Shown here: one piece after another, positions 16,445-25,249 of the stretch
How positions within the stretch are numbered: position 1 is the stretch's first letter
How the letters are laid out: each line of letters opens with the position of its first letter
Origin: CALESS01 sp964405455
GTDB taxonomy: Bacteria; Chloroflexota; Anaerolineae; Anaerolineales; Anaerolineaceae
DNA: 64,000 bases
Assembly: GCA_964405455.1 (NCBI GenBank)
Contig: CAYOOA010000004.1
Location: 1-64,000, forward strand
Direction of reading: 5' to 3'
The notes under the pieces: generated by a model
Seen by the model: only the letters and a program-made list of their open reading frames with translations
Databases searched by the model: none
Told to the model about the DNA's origin: nothing
Made by a program: the position numbers and the translations under genes

Positions 16445-17551
16445 TTAAAAGGGAAAATTGAAGTTGGTCAAGTTTAGTTCTGCCTGAAGATACTTAATAT
16501 CTTTTTGCAGGTTGGGGACAATCGGCACACCCTGGCGGCGGACAAGCTGTTCACTCTCGAATTCCTTCTCGCCGGCTGTGTATATCCGCGGTTGGCCGGG
16601 CGCTTTGGTGGAGGCACGTAATTCGCGTAGAATCTCGCCCGTAGTTTTCTTGAATTCGTTCAGGTCGACAAAGGCTTCGATATTGATTGCCATGAAGAAG
16701 TGACCGATCTTGAACGGTTGTTTCTTGCCCTCCGGGCTGATCCCGGTCAATCCCCACATGAAGGCCCCACCCTGCAGGGAGGCGGAGAAAATCTCCACCA
16801 TGGTGGCCAGGTCGTAGCCTTTATGACCGCCAAGTAGCTCTCCAGCGCCACCCAGGGGGAGCAACGCCGCGGCTTCCTTGCCGAATCCTTCCAGGATCTG
16901 GGCAGGGTTTGTCAGGGGCTGCATGTTTTGATCGATCACCCAGCCTTCCGGGGCGGGCTTTTCAGCCCGGTCGAGCACTTCGATCTTGCCGCGCTGGGTG
17001 ATGGAGGTGGCAGCGTCGAAGAGGAAGGGGCATTCTTCATCTGTGGGGCAGCCGAAGGAGATGGGATTGGTGCCCAGCATGGGGCGGACACCGAAGGTTG
17101 GTGCGATGGAAGGCCGGGCATTGGTGAATGACATGCCGATCATGCCGGCTTTAACGGCCATCAGCGGGTAGTATCCATCAATGCCGAAGTGAGTGGAATT
17201 GCGGACAGCTACAGATCCCATGCCGTACTGGCGGGCTTTATCAATGGCCATTTGCATGCTGCGCGTGCCGATGATCATACCCATACCGTGGTGACCATCC
17301 ACCAGGGCAGTGGTAGGGGTTTCGCGGATGATCTCATAATCTGTTACGGCCTTGTGTTGACCGGATTTAATCCGATCGTAATACATGCGCAAGCGGCCAA
17401 CGCCGTGAGATTCAATCCCGCGCAGGTCCGAAGTAATCAATACATCTGCGCAAACACTGGCTTCATCTTCAGGTACGCCAGACCGAATGAAGACCTGACG
17501 CATAAAATCATACAGTAACTCGACAGGTAAATATTGGGTTGTTCCAGCCAT
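16445..17551 (-). CDS. LDH2-family NAD(P)-dependent dehydrogenase
   Basis: A member of the malate/L-lactate/ureidoglycolate dehydrogenase family, distinct from Rossmann dehydrogenases; it also includes delta1-pyrroline-2-carboxylate reductases. Markers are LITSDLRGIESHGVGRLRMYYDRI (38-61, with the conserved His49), VDGHHGMGMIIGTRSMQMAI, NSTHFGIDGYYP, GTNPISFGCP, GGHKGYDLATMVEIFSASLQGGAF and GHFFMAIN. I chose the ATG at 17551 (368 residues) because GGAGG lies 8 nt upstream. The genes around it encode amino-acid or opine-type oxidases, so an imino acid or hydroxy/keto acid is a likely substrate, but this is inference. Confidence 0.88.
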   Translation of the reverse strand: MAGTTQYLPVELLYDFMRQVFIRSGVPEDEASVCADVLITSDLRGIESHGVGRLRMYYDRIKSGQHKAVTDYEIIRETPTTALVDGHHGMGMIIGTRSMQMAIDKARQYGMGSVAVRNSTHFGIDGYYPLMAVKAGMIGMSFTNARPSIAPTFGVRPMLGTNPISFGCPTDEECPFLFDAATSITQRGKIEVLDRAEKPAPEGWVIDQNMQPLTNPAQILEGFGKEAAALLPLGGAGELLGGHKGYDLATMVEIFSASLQGGAFMWGLTGISPEGKKQPFKIGHFFMAINIEAFVDLNEFKKTTGEILRELRASTKAPGQPRIYTAGEKEFESEQLVRRQGVPIVPNLQKDIKYLQAELNLTNFNFPF

Positions 17552-17574
17552 TGCACTAACCTCCATGAAAGAAC

Positions 17575-17604
17575 ACCGCCCTGGCAATGGTTCGCCAGGG
17601 CGGT
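17575..17604 (-). other. Intercistronic hairpin between the oxidase and LDH2-family genes
   Basis: A perfect 11-bp stem (17575-17585 with 17594-17604, 8-nt loop) lies 52 nt after the oxidase stop and 24 nt before the LDH2-family start. There is only a weak T-rich stretch (GTTCTTTC) behind it, so it is more likely an mRNA-stabilising, partial-terminating or processing element than a full terminator. Confidence 0.55.
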
Positions 17605-17655
17605 CATATGAATTCTCCCTGACAAGCGGTCAACTGGTCAGGGTTTATTTTACCC

Positions 17656-18822
17656 TTATTTCAGCAATTCTTGGCCGGAGAATTGGCGGTAAGGATCCAG
17701 AATTTGGAGAATGATCTGGTCATCCGGCAGGGTTTTGCCAGTGACCATGCGGGTTAGTAGTTCTGCGATGCCGGGCCCGAGCATAAAGCCCTGGCCGCAC
17801 ATGCCAACTGCCAGGAGCAAACCCTGGATTTCTTTCACCCAACCGACCAGCGGAGCGCCATCGGGGGTCATCGGATACAGGCCGCGCCAGGTACGCCGCA
17901 CGCGAATATTGGATAAGCGCGGCATGATTTCGATCATCCGGCGGGACACCATGGGTAGAAATTCGCTGGTTTCATTGGTGTTGTAACCCCAGATATTGGG
18001 GCTGGGGGTGATGCAAAACACGATCTGGCCAGTCAGGTGTTGATAGAAATAGTAATTGCTGGATCCAACCGTCGGCCGGATATCGACCACCATGGGGCCA
18101 AGAAAACGAGCCACAGCTTCTGTAATGGCCGACTCGTGGGAATCCGGCTTGACGGGTAGATCCAGACCGGTCAGCTTGCCGACCTGGTTGGCCCAGGCGC
18201 CGGCAGCATTGATCACTACATCCGCGGCATAAGTCCCCTTGTCGGTTTGAACGGCTTTTACCCTGTCACTTTCCACTACGATGCCGGTAACTGTTTCATT
18301 GAACCTGAACTGAGCCCCCAGGCGAACAGCCTGGGTGTAGAAGGCATGGCAGGCCAGCAGGGAAGAAGCGCTGCCGTCATCCGGCGAGAAGGTGCCGCCC
18401 ATCAGTCCATTGGGATTGAGATCAGGAACGATTTTCCGCAAGTCTTCTGCGTTGTACCAATCAATATTCAAGTTGAAGGACTTCTGGGTGACCAACAAAT
18501 CCTTGAGAATTTTTTCTTCCCGGTCCTGGTACGCGACAAAAAGATAGCCGCACTTATCCCACTCGATGTCATCTCCGTAAGTTTCCTTCCATGTGGAGAA
18601 AACCTCCAGGCTGCACAGGCACAATTGGATCTTGGCCGGATCGGAGTGGGTGGCGCGAATACCACCGATGGCTCGTTTGTTGGAACCCTGGCCAACGGAG
18701 TGGGCACCATCAAGAACCAGCACTTTCAGGCCAGCCCGGGCAAGTGAAAACGCGGTGGGTGAGCCGATGGATCCAGCCCCGATGATAATCACATCATAAT
18801 GAGGAGTGTGGTTGGGATTCAT
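17656..18822 (-). CDS. FAD-dependent oxidoreductase, DAO/sarcosine oxidase beta-like
   Basis: A DadA/SoxB-type flavoprotein of 388 residues. The dinucleotide-binding motif is IIIGAGSIGSPTAFSLARAG (12-31). The substrate domain includes GGIRATHSDPAKI, a second FAD-contact region VINAAGAWANQVGKLTG, and the C-terminal GLYPMTPDGAPLVGWV ... VGMCGQGFMLGPGIAELL. Such proteins oxidise secondary or primary amine groups of amino acids (sarcosine, D-proline/D-hydroxyproline, opines). It overlaps the upstream Fe-S/FAD gene by ATGA, so the two probably form one complex, like the alpha/beta subunits of multi-subunit D-hydroxyproline or opine dehydrogenases. The exact substrate is unknown. Confidence 0.88.
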   Translation of the reverse strand: MNPNHTPHYDVIIIGAGSIGSPTAFSLARAGLKVLVLDGAHSVGQGSNKRAIGGIRATHSDPAKIQLCLCSLEVFSTWKETYGDDIEWDKCGYLFVAYQDREEKILKDLLVTQKSFNLNIDWYNAEDLRKIVPDLNPNGLMGGTFSPDDGSASSLLACHAFYTQAVRLGAQFRFNETVTGIVVESDRVKAVQTDKGTYAADVVINAAGAWANQVGKLTGLDLPVKPDSHESAITEAVARFLGPMVVDIRPTVGSSNYYFYQHLTGQIVFCITPSPNIWGYNTNETSEFLPMVSRRMIEIMPRLSNIRVRRTWRGLYPMTPDGAPLVGWVKEIQGLLLAVGMCGQGFMLGPGIAELLTRMVTGKTLPDDQIILQILDPYRQFSGQELLK

Positions 18823-20909
18823 TTCTTTTCCTCCTCCCGGGCACCGGCAAAGACGCCAAGCGGCACCTCCATAAAGATCGGGCGGCGGGTTTGTTCAGTG
18901 ATTTCATTGATCGGGATGCCCTCTTCGCGGAACAATCGCAGGACGATGGCTGAGCAGGTCTTGGCGCCGCACGATCCCATCCCCGCACGGGTGACTGTCT
19001 TGATCTCATTTACATCCCGGTAACCGGCCCGAATGAGCTGGCGGATTTCGCGCGCAGTAACCCGCTCACAGCGGCAAACAATGGTGTCATCTTCGATGTG
19101 GGGCACATACTCATCCAGGGCCTGGGTGACTTCGGGTTCCTGGATGCGCAAACCGGCGATTTGGCGGGCAATTTCCTTGGGCGCCTGCACCTGGACAATT
19201 AATGTCCGGTCGCTGGTTGGGATGGCATGTACGCCAACCACGCTTAAATCACCCAGCGGGGTGCCTTCCGTGTCCAGGACGGTGACGATGTCTTTTTGAA
19301 CAATTGATTTTCGTGTAAATTCGTAGGGGATGGAAACCAACGGCTTTTCCGGGTTGGAGCGGTAGTCCACCAGGGTAATGGCCAGGCCCGGGCAGCCGGC
19401 CACGCACATTTCACAATAACCGCAGGAATATTGATCGCCGATGAAGGATGGAACCTGGCGAATATCGGCTTCGTTGACCACAATCAAGCCGCGGTCGCAA
19501 AGGGCAGAGCAGGGGTTGCAGGGTATTTCCTGGGTACAGTGAATGACCGGCATGACGCCCGTCGTGATCTCTGGTAGTTCTTCACTGAAATTGGCTCCGG
19601 GTTTTGATTTCAAGATTTCGCCGGTACGGTACCAGGAGGCGGGAATCCCACCGGTGTTGAAGCCCAGGGCGGCAGCCATCTCGCGGCCTTTGATCTTGCC
19701 GGAGAACATGGCAGCCGAGGCTTCGGCGATTTCCTCGGCATCGCCGGCGGCGAATGCCTGGATACCGAAATCCCGGGCTTTGAGGTAAAACTCATTGACC
19801 GGGTCCAGCCCGACGGCGATCAAGACTGCATCACATTCGAAAGATTTCTCGGTGCCAGGGATGGGATTAAAGTGATCATCCACGGCAGCAATGGTGACCG
19901 AATCGACATAATCCGTGCCGTTGGCGCTCAGGATGGTGTGAGAAGTGTAAATCGGCACGCCCATTCGGGCAATTTTATCCTTGTGAACCTTGTAGCCGCC
20001 GCATTCCTTCATGGCTTCCACCAGACCAACCACACCGATACCGGCCTGCAGAGCATGATAACCGGCGATCAGGCCGACATTGCCGCCGCCGACGATGAAA
20101 AGGCGCTGGGCAGGACGGACCAGGTCGCGATTGACCAGTGTCTGGAAAGCTCCCGCGCCGTAGACACCCGGAAGAGTGTTGCCCTTGAAGGCCAGGAATT
20201 TTTCACGGGCGCCGGATGCGACCAACAGGATTTGCGGCTTCACCAGGACGTAATCCTGCCCGTTGCGCAGTATGCCAACCTTCTTATCACTGTATACAGC
20301 CAGCGCCGTGGATTGCAGCCAGATCTCAACGGATTGATATTTACGCAGATCTTTTTCCAGCCGGGTGGCAATATCAATGCCACGGGTGCCGGCATATACG
20401 GCGCTGGTTGAGCCGAAGAAGCGGTGAGTTTGCAGGACCAGCTTGCCCCCCAGGCGGTGTTTATCGTCCACTAAAAGGACACGGATGCCCAGGCGGCCCA
20501 GTTCTGCCGCAGCAGAAAGCCCGGCCGGGCCTCCGCCGATGATCAGGACCGGGACTTCGATTTCTTCCGGTGCGTGCATGTTCGGGACGGCTTCCACAAC
20601 CGGAAGTTCTGGTAACCCGTCTGCCGGGGCGACACGCATTTCTGGTTGGATCAATTCCATGCAGGATTTTACCGGCCGGCCGTTCGCCAGGACCATGCAC
20701 TGGGCACACTGGCCGTTCGCACAGAAAATCCCTTGGGGCGCGCCATCCTTGTGGTGGTGTCCGAAGATGCGAATTCCGTTGGCAAATAAAGCGGCAGAGA
20801 TTGTTTCACCAGTCAAGGCGGTCAGTGGTTGGTCCAGCCAGTAAAAAGTGAGCGGTTGACGTTCCGGGATGGGAAGAATGGGGTGTTGCTGGATGCGAAA
20901 ATCAGCCAT
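18819..20909 (-). CDS. Multidomain Fe-S/FAD oxidoreductase (sarcosine oxidase alpha / opine dehydrogenase-like)
   Basis: This 696-residue protein carries four cofactor modules. An N-terminal [2Fe-2S] ferredoxin-like domain has Cys63, Cys68, Cys71 and Cys83. A pyridine-nucleotide-disulfide-type FAD domain begins with VLIIGGGPAGLSAAAELG (121-138) and has a second dinucleotide motif, FIVGGGNVGLIAG. A 4Fe-4S segment reads CGYCEMCVAGCPG. A C-terminal BFD-like [2Fe-2S] domain has CRC (612-614) and CGAKTC (647-652). It would pass electrons from the partner oxidase. The ATG at 20909 has AAGGA upstream. It is the first gene of a catabolic operon with a DAO-type oxidase, an LDH2-family dehydrogenase and a HAD phosphatase. 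Confidence 0.85.
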   Translation of the reverse strand: MADFRIQQHPILPIPERQPLTFYWLDQPLTALTGETISAALFANGIRIFGHHHKDGAPQGIFCANGQCAQCMVLANGRPVKSCMELIQPEMRVAPADGLPELPVVEAVPNMHAPEEIEVPVLIIGGGPAGLSAAAELGRLGIRVLLVDDKHRLGGKLVLQTHRFFGSTSAVYAGTRGIDIATRLEKDLRKYQSVEIWLQSTALAVYSDKKVGILRNGQDYVLVKPQILLVASGAREKFLAFKGNTLPGVYGAGAFQTLVNRDLVRPAQRLFIVGGGNVGLIAGYHALQAGIGVVGLVEAMKECGGYKVHKDKIARMGVPIYTSHTILSANGTDYVDSVTIAAVDDHFNPIPGTEKSFECDAVLIAVGLDPVNEFYLKARDFGIQAFAAGDAEEIAEASAAMFSGKIKGREMAAALGFNTGGIPASWYRTGEILKSKPGANFSEELPEITTGVMPVIHCTQEIPCNPCSALCDRGLIVVNEADIRQVPSFIGDQYSCGYCEMCVAGCPGLAITLVDYRSNPEKPLVSIPYEFTRKSIVQKDIVTVLDTEGTPLGDLSVVGVHAIPTSDRTLIVQVQAPKEIARQIAGLRIQEPEVTQALDEYVPHIEDDTIVCRCERVTAREIRQLIRAGYRDVNEIKTVTRAGMGSCGAKTCSAIVLRLFREEGIPINEITEQTRRPIFMEVPLGVFAGAREEEKK

Positions 20910-21104
20910 GGAATTCCTTTGAGTAGAATCTCAAGTAGAATTAATCGGGCAGGGTTGTTGTCCGCATAAGATTGTAACAAATGGAATATTATCCGGCTAA
21001 TTACTTTCAGCCATAAATCGGACTATGACTGTCACAAACTTGCATGGATAAATCTCAACTGGATTGTGATACAATTTTTTAAACTTACAGCGGAGGGAGT
21101 AATT

Positions 21105-22073
21105 ATGAAAAGAGTAGCTGTTTTGACAAGCGGCGGTGATGCTCCCGGAATGAACGCGGCCATTCGGGCTGTCGTGCGAGTCGGCATTGCCCAGGGGTTT
21201 GAAATGTTCGGGGTTCGCCTGGGCTATGAAGGATTGATCAATGGACGCTTTGTTCCCCTGGGAGCGCGGGATGTGGGTGGAATCATCCAGCGGGGAGGGA
21301 CCATCCTGGGCAGCGCCCGCAGCCTGGAGTTTAAGACCCTGGAAGGTCAGCGAAAAGCCATCCGGGAAATGAATGAACAGGGGATTGATGCCCTGGTGGT
21401 GATCGGGGGAAACGGCTCTCAAACCGGCTCTTATGCACTCGCCAAACTGGGTTTCCCGGTGGTGGGGGTGGCCTCCACGATCGATAACGATTTATTCGGT
21501 TCGGATATCACCATCGGGGTGGATACGGCGTTGAATATTGCCCTCGAGGCGATAGATCGGCTTAAAATAACTGCATCTTCGCACCAGCGAGCCTTTATGA
21601 TCGAGGTCATGGGAAGGAATTGTGGATACCTGGCATTAATGTCCGGGATTGCCGGCGGCGCTGAAATGATGGTTATCCCGGAAGTGGAGATTAACCCGGA
21701 AGAAATCGCTGAAGCTCTGCGAATTGCATATGATAAAGGCAAGGCACATGCGATTGTAGTTGTAGCAGAAGGAGCCAAGTACCCGGTGGCTGTTTTGGAT
21801 CAGTACTTCAAAGACCACAAGGAACGACTTGGATTTGATCTGCGTATCACCACCCTGGGGCATGTCCAGCGTGGTGGAAATCCAGGTGCGTTTGACCGAA
21901 TCCTGGCCACCCGCCTTGGAGCAGGAGCGATTGATGCGCTGGTACGCGGAGAATCCGGCGTGCTGGTAGGGCAGGTGAAAAGCGAGGTGATCACCACCCC
22001 CCTGGAGGTGGTGACCAATACCAAGAAAACAATCGATATGAAACTATTGGAATTGGCCAAGAAGCTGGATTGA
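21105..22073 (+). CDS. pfkA: 6-phosphofructokinase
   Basis: PfkA phosphorylates fructose 6-phosphate in glycolysis. The 322-residue protein is bacterial-size and aligns throughout with the family: TSGGDAPGMNAAIRAVVR (8-25), TIDNDLFGSDITIG with the catalytic Asp, SSHQRAFMIEVMGRNCGYLAL, GHVQRGGNPGAFDR. The nucleotide loop reads IGGNGSQTG where E. coli has GGDGS. The Gly that marks ATP rather than PPi users is kept, but the Mg-binding Asp103 is Asn. GGAGGGAG lies just upstream of the ATG at 21105. A terminator follows, so the gene is probably monocistronic. Confidence 0.95.
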   Translation: MKRVAVLTSGGDAPGMNAAIRAVVRVGIAQGFEMFGVRLGYEGLINGRFVPLGARDVGGIIQRGGTILGSARSLEFKTLEGQRKAIREMNEQGIDALVVIGGNGSQTGSYALAKLGFPVVGVASTIDNDLFGSDITIGVDTALNIALEAIDRLKITASSHQRAFMIEVMGRNCGYLALMSGIAGGAEMMVIPEVEINPEEIAEALRIAYDKGKAHAIVVVAEGAKYPVAVLDQYFKDHKERLGFDLRITTLGHVQRGGNPGAFDRILATRLGAGAIDALVRGESGVLVGQVKSEVITTPLEVVTNTKKTIDMKLLELAKKLD

Positions 22074-22100
22074 TCGTTACGATCGAAAGAGAAATATGGA

Positions 22101-22133
22101 AGCGGCTGGCTAAATCGCCAGCCGCTTTTTTTT
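22101..22133 (+). terminator. Intrinsic terminator of pfkA
   Basis: Perfect 10-bp stem (22101-22110 with 22117-22126), 6-nt loop, followed by a run of eight T. Confidence 0.93.
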
Positions 22134-22136
22134 AGA

Positions 22137-23223
22137 TTATTTTTCGCCGTTCCAGCGCAGGTAGGCTTCGATGAAGCCGTCGATTTCGCCGTCCAGGGCA
22201 GCCTGGGTGTTGCCAGTCTCATACTCGGTGCGGTGATCCTTGACCAACTGGTAGGGGTGCAGGGTGAAGGTGCGGATCTGGCTGCCAAATTCCACCTTGG
22301 TGTATTCACCGCGCAATTCGGCCATTTGCTTGTCCTGTTCGGCACGCTTGATTTCCAGCAAACGGGCGCGCAGGACGCGCATGGCATTTTCGCGGTTTTG
22401 CATCTGCGAGCGTTCATTCTGGCAGGCAACGACGATGCCCGTGGGGATGTGGGTGATGCGAACAGCAGTCGAGTTTTTCTGCACGTTTTGTCCACCGGCG
22501 CCGGATGAGCGGAAAACATCCACCCGGATTTCATCGGCGGAGATGACGATTTCATCATCATCGTTGACTTCGGGCAGCACTTCCACCTGGGCGAAAGATG
22601 TGTGCCGGCGGTGGGCAGAATCGAATGGAGAAAGGCGGATCAGGCGGTGAACGCCCTTTTCAGAGTGAAGGTAACCGTAGGCATACCTGCCGGTGACCGC
22701 GATGGTGACCGTTTTGATCCCGGCCTCTTCGCCTTCATTGAAGTCGAGGATTTCGGTTTGGTAGCCGCGGCGTTCCGCCCAGCGCAGATACAGACGCTCC
22801 AGCATGGCGGCCCAATCCTGGGCTTCTGTTCCGCCAGCGCCAGAGTTGATGGTCAAGAGGGCATTGCCTTTATCGTAGGGACCGGAGAGCAGCGTGGATA
22901 TCTCCCGCTGGGCAAGTTCCTTTTCAAGAGCGGTGGTTTCATCCTCCAGCTCAGGCCGCAGGGATTCATCTTCCGTGCCGGCCAGTTCGATGGCGTCATC
23001 GAGGCGCTGAACGATAGCTTTCCAGCCATCCACTTCGGCGCGTAAATCGGCCATGTCTTTCATGATGCGCTGCGCGCGTTCCCGGTCATTCCATAGATCG
23101 GGATCTTCCGATTGTTTGGTCAGTTCGGCGAGTTCAGTTTCCTTTGACGCCAGGTCAAAGATGCTCCAGGAGGTCAGAGATCAGCGCTTTTGCGCTGTTA
23201 AGACGGTCGAGCAAATCCTGCAT
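22137..23223 (-). CDS. prfB: Peptide chain release factor 2, with programmed +1 frameshift
   Basis: RF2 releases peptides at UAA and UGA. The ATG at 23223 follows AAGGAG and opens a 22-codon frame (MQDLLDRLNS ... EHL) that meets an in-frame TGA at 23157-23155 in the classic slippery context CTT TGA C, with GGAG three bases before CTT. A +1 shift continues into the 339-residue frame ending at 22137, giving 361 residues, the normal length. The main frame has the SPF codon-recognition motif (RLSPFDSAHRRHTSFA) and the catalytic GGQ (SSGAGGQNVQK). This is autoregulation by RF2 level, not a mutation. It lies 29 nt after ftsY. Confidence 0.96.
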
Positions 23224-23252
23224 TGGTAAACTCCTTCCAGGTTCCGATAAAA

Positions 23253-24164
23253 CTATTTTTCCATAACCCCGTTGACAAATGCTTCGCGGTCAAAGGGAGT
23301 TAAATCTTCCGGTTTCTCGCCCAGTCCAGCATACAGGATGGGCAGCCCCAGTTCTTTTTGAATGGCAAACGCCATGCCGCCTTTGGCGGATGAATCCAGC
23401 TTGGCCAGGATGATGCCGGTGACCTTGACCGCTTCCTTGAAGGCGCGCGCCTGGGCGAGGGCATTTTGACCGGTGGTGGCATCCAGCACCAACCAGATGG
23501 CATGCGGAGCACCGGGGAGAGCTTTGCCCACCACGCGGTGGACTTTCTTCAGCTCTTCCATCAGGTTGAAGCGGGTGTGCAGACGGCCGGCCGTATCCAC
23601 CAGGAGAATATCCACAGCGCGAGCCTGGGCGGATTGAACCGCATCAAAGGCCACTGCACCGGGGTCGGCGTTGGGCTGGCCGGCAATCACCGGGATATTG
23701 AGACGCTGACCCCAAACCTGGAGTTGATCCACGGCAGCGGCACGGTAGGTATCCCCGGCGGCCAGGAGGACTTTTTTGCCCTGGATGGTGAACAGCTTGC
23801 CCAACTTGGCGGCAGTGGTTGTCTTGCCGCTGCCGTTGACGCCTACCAACAGCACAACAGCTGGTTTATGGGCGGAGAGATCCACCAGGGGAGATGGATC
23901 GATCCGACGGATCAACTCGGCACGCAGGGCTTCCTGCAACTCTGCTGAACGGGTTAAGCCCTGCTCTTTGACAGTCTTCTGGAGTGCAGTTGTGACCGAA
24001 AGAGTGGTATCTGCCCCCAGGTCGGCCTGGATCAAAATCGCTTCCAGTTCCTCCCAAGTATCGTCAGAGATTTCTGTTGCGCCGAACAGGGTTGCTATGC
24101 GCCCAAATGCCACCTTGCGGGTGCGGGCGAGTCCTTCCATCCATTTGCCAAATATATCTGCCAT
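23253..24164 (-). CDS. ftsY: Signal recognition particle receptor FtsY
   Basis: FtsY is the membrane-associated SRP GTPase for cotranslational targeting. The 303-residue protein has a short N domain (MADIFGKWMEGLARTRKVAFG ...) without the long acidic A domain of E. coli. The NG GTPase follows: GVNGSGKTTTAAKLGKLF (G1), GDTYRAAAVDQLQVW, DTAGRLHTRFNLMEELKKV (G3), LAKLDSSAKGG (G4-like TKLD position) and a C-terminal GEKPEDLTPFDREAFV. The ATG at 24164 is preceded by TATAAT with 9 nt between and no Shine-Dalgarno. A longer frame to 24221 exists but precedes the -10 box. prfB is cotranscribed. Confidence 0.96.
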   Translation of the reverse strand: MADIFGKWMEGLARTRKVAFGRIATLFGATEISDDTWEELEAILIQADLGADTTLSVTTALQKTVKEQGLTRSAELQEALRAELIRRIDPSPLVDLSAHKPAVVLLVGVNGSGKTTTAAKLGKLFTIQGKKVLLAAGDTYRAAAVDQLQVWGQRLNIPVIAGQPNADPGAVAFDAVQSAQARAVDILLVDTAGRLHTRFNLMEELKKVHRVVGKALPGAPHAIWLVLDATTGQNALAQARAFKEAVKVTGIILAKLDSSAKGGMAFAIQKELGLPILYAGLGEKPEDLTPFDREAFVNGVMEK

Positions 24165-24173
24165 AGGGTTGAA

Positions 24174-24179
24174 ATTATA
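24174..24179 (-). promoter_or_regulatory. -10 element of a leaderless ftsY transcript
   Basis: A perfect TATAAT on the minus strand ends 9 nt before the ftsY ATG, with no ribosome site between. The 23-nt gap after rlmN holds nothing else. Confidence 0.55.
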
Positions 24180-24187
24180 ACATGGGC

Positions 24188-25231
24188 TTAACGGGTATGT
24201 TCGGTTGCCAGTTGACCGCAACCTGCCTGGATATCAATGCCGCGCCGGATACGGATGGTACACGGGATGCCGTTCTTCTCAAGGATGGCCTTGAATGCAG
24301 CCGCTCGTTGGTGGGTGGTGGCCTGACCGTTGAATTTCCGGGTCGGGTTGAGGGGAATCACATTGACATGACAGAGCATGCCTTTCAGCAGCCCGGCCAG
24401 CCTGGTCGCTGTTTCCGGGGTGTCGTTGACGCCCTGGATGAGGGCCCATTCAAAAGTGATGCGCCGGCCGGTTTTTTCCACGTATTCGCGGCAGGCTGTT
24501 AGCAGGTCGGAAATCGGGTAGCGCTTATTGACCGGGAGCAGGGCTGATCGTTCTTCGTCTGAGGCAGCATGCAGGCTGATGGCCAGGTTGATCTGGCGCT
24601 TTTCATCGGCAAAGCGGCGAATCATGGGGATGAGGCCGACCGTGGAGATGGTGAAACGGCGCTCGCCCAGGTTCATCCCGGCCGGATGATTCAGCCGGTC
24701 CACGGCAGCGAGGGTGGCCTCGTAATTATGAAATGGTTCGCCCATGCCCATCACGACAATGTTGGTTACATGTTCGCCCATAGCCTTCAATTGGCGAGCG
24801 TAATATAAAACCTGTTCGACGATTTCACCGCTGGTCAGGTGGCGCTTGAATCCCATCTGGCCGGTGGCGCAAAAAACGCAACCCATGGCACAGCCGGCCT
24901 GGCTGGAGATACAAAGAGTACGGCGCTGCTCGTAGCGCATCAGCACGGCTTCAATGGCCCAATTGTCATGCAGGGTGAACAGCGTTTTCACAGTTTCGCC
25001 GTCTTTTGACTGGAGCACAGCACCCGGCCTCAGTCCGGCGAAGCGAAAATTATCTGCCAATTTGGCCTGAAGGGATTTCGGGATGTTGCTGAACTGCTCG
25101 GGCCTTTCCCATAATTGGACATACAGCCCATGCCAGATTTGCCCGGCCCGATAGGCAGGCTCTCCCCAGGATTGGACCAACACGGTGAGTTCCTCCAGGG
25201 TCAAATCATAAATCAGCGGCAGGGTCGTCAT
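24188..25231 (-). CDS. rlmN: 23S rRNA (adenine2503-C2)/tRNA methyltransferase RlmN
   Basis: RlmN is a radical-SAM enzyme that methylates C2 of A2503 in 23S rRNA and A37 of some tRNAs. The 4Fe-4S cysteines are in SSQAGCAMGCVFCATGQMG. Downstream markers are VVMGMGEPFHNYEATLAAVDRL, ISTVGLIPMIRRFADE, LAISLHAASDEERSALLPVNKRYP and ALIQGVNDTPETATRLA. The mechanistic C-terminal cysteine is in DIQAGCGQL. I chose the third in-frame ATG (25231, 347 residues) because GAGG lies 6 nt before it. Starts at 25246 or 25237 would add at most five residues. It lies within 20 nt of the HAD gene and is probably cotranscribed. Confidence 0.95.
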   Translation of the reverse strand: MTTLPLIYDLTLEELTVLVQSWGEPAYRAGQIWHGLYVQLWERPEQFSNIPKSLQAKLADNFRFAGLRPGAVLQSKDGETVKTLFTLHDNWAIEAVLMRYEQRRTLCISSQAGCAMGCVFCATGQMGFKRHLTSGEIVEQVLYYARQLKAMGEHVTNIVVMGMGEPFHNYEATLAAVDRLNHPAGMNLGERRFTISTVGLIPMIRRFADEKRQINLAISLHAASDEERSALLPVNKRYPISDLLTACREYVEKTGRRITFEWALIQGVNDTPETATRLAGLLKGMLCHVNVIPLNPTRKFNGQATTHQRAAAFKAILEKNGIPCTIRIRRGIDIQAGCGQLATEHTR

Positions 25232-25249
25232 TTTCATCCTCAGCATCGA

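Noticed and set aside
22137..23223. prfB as a frameshifted pseudogene
   Set aside because: The break sits exactly at the CTT-TGA-C recoding site with an upstream Shine-Dalgarno-like GGAG, and the joined protein has normal length and intact SPF and GGQ motifs.
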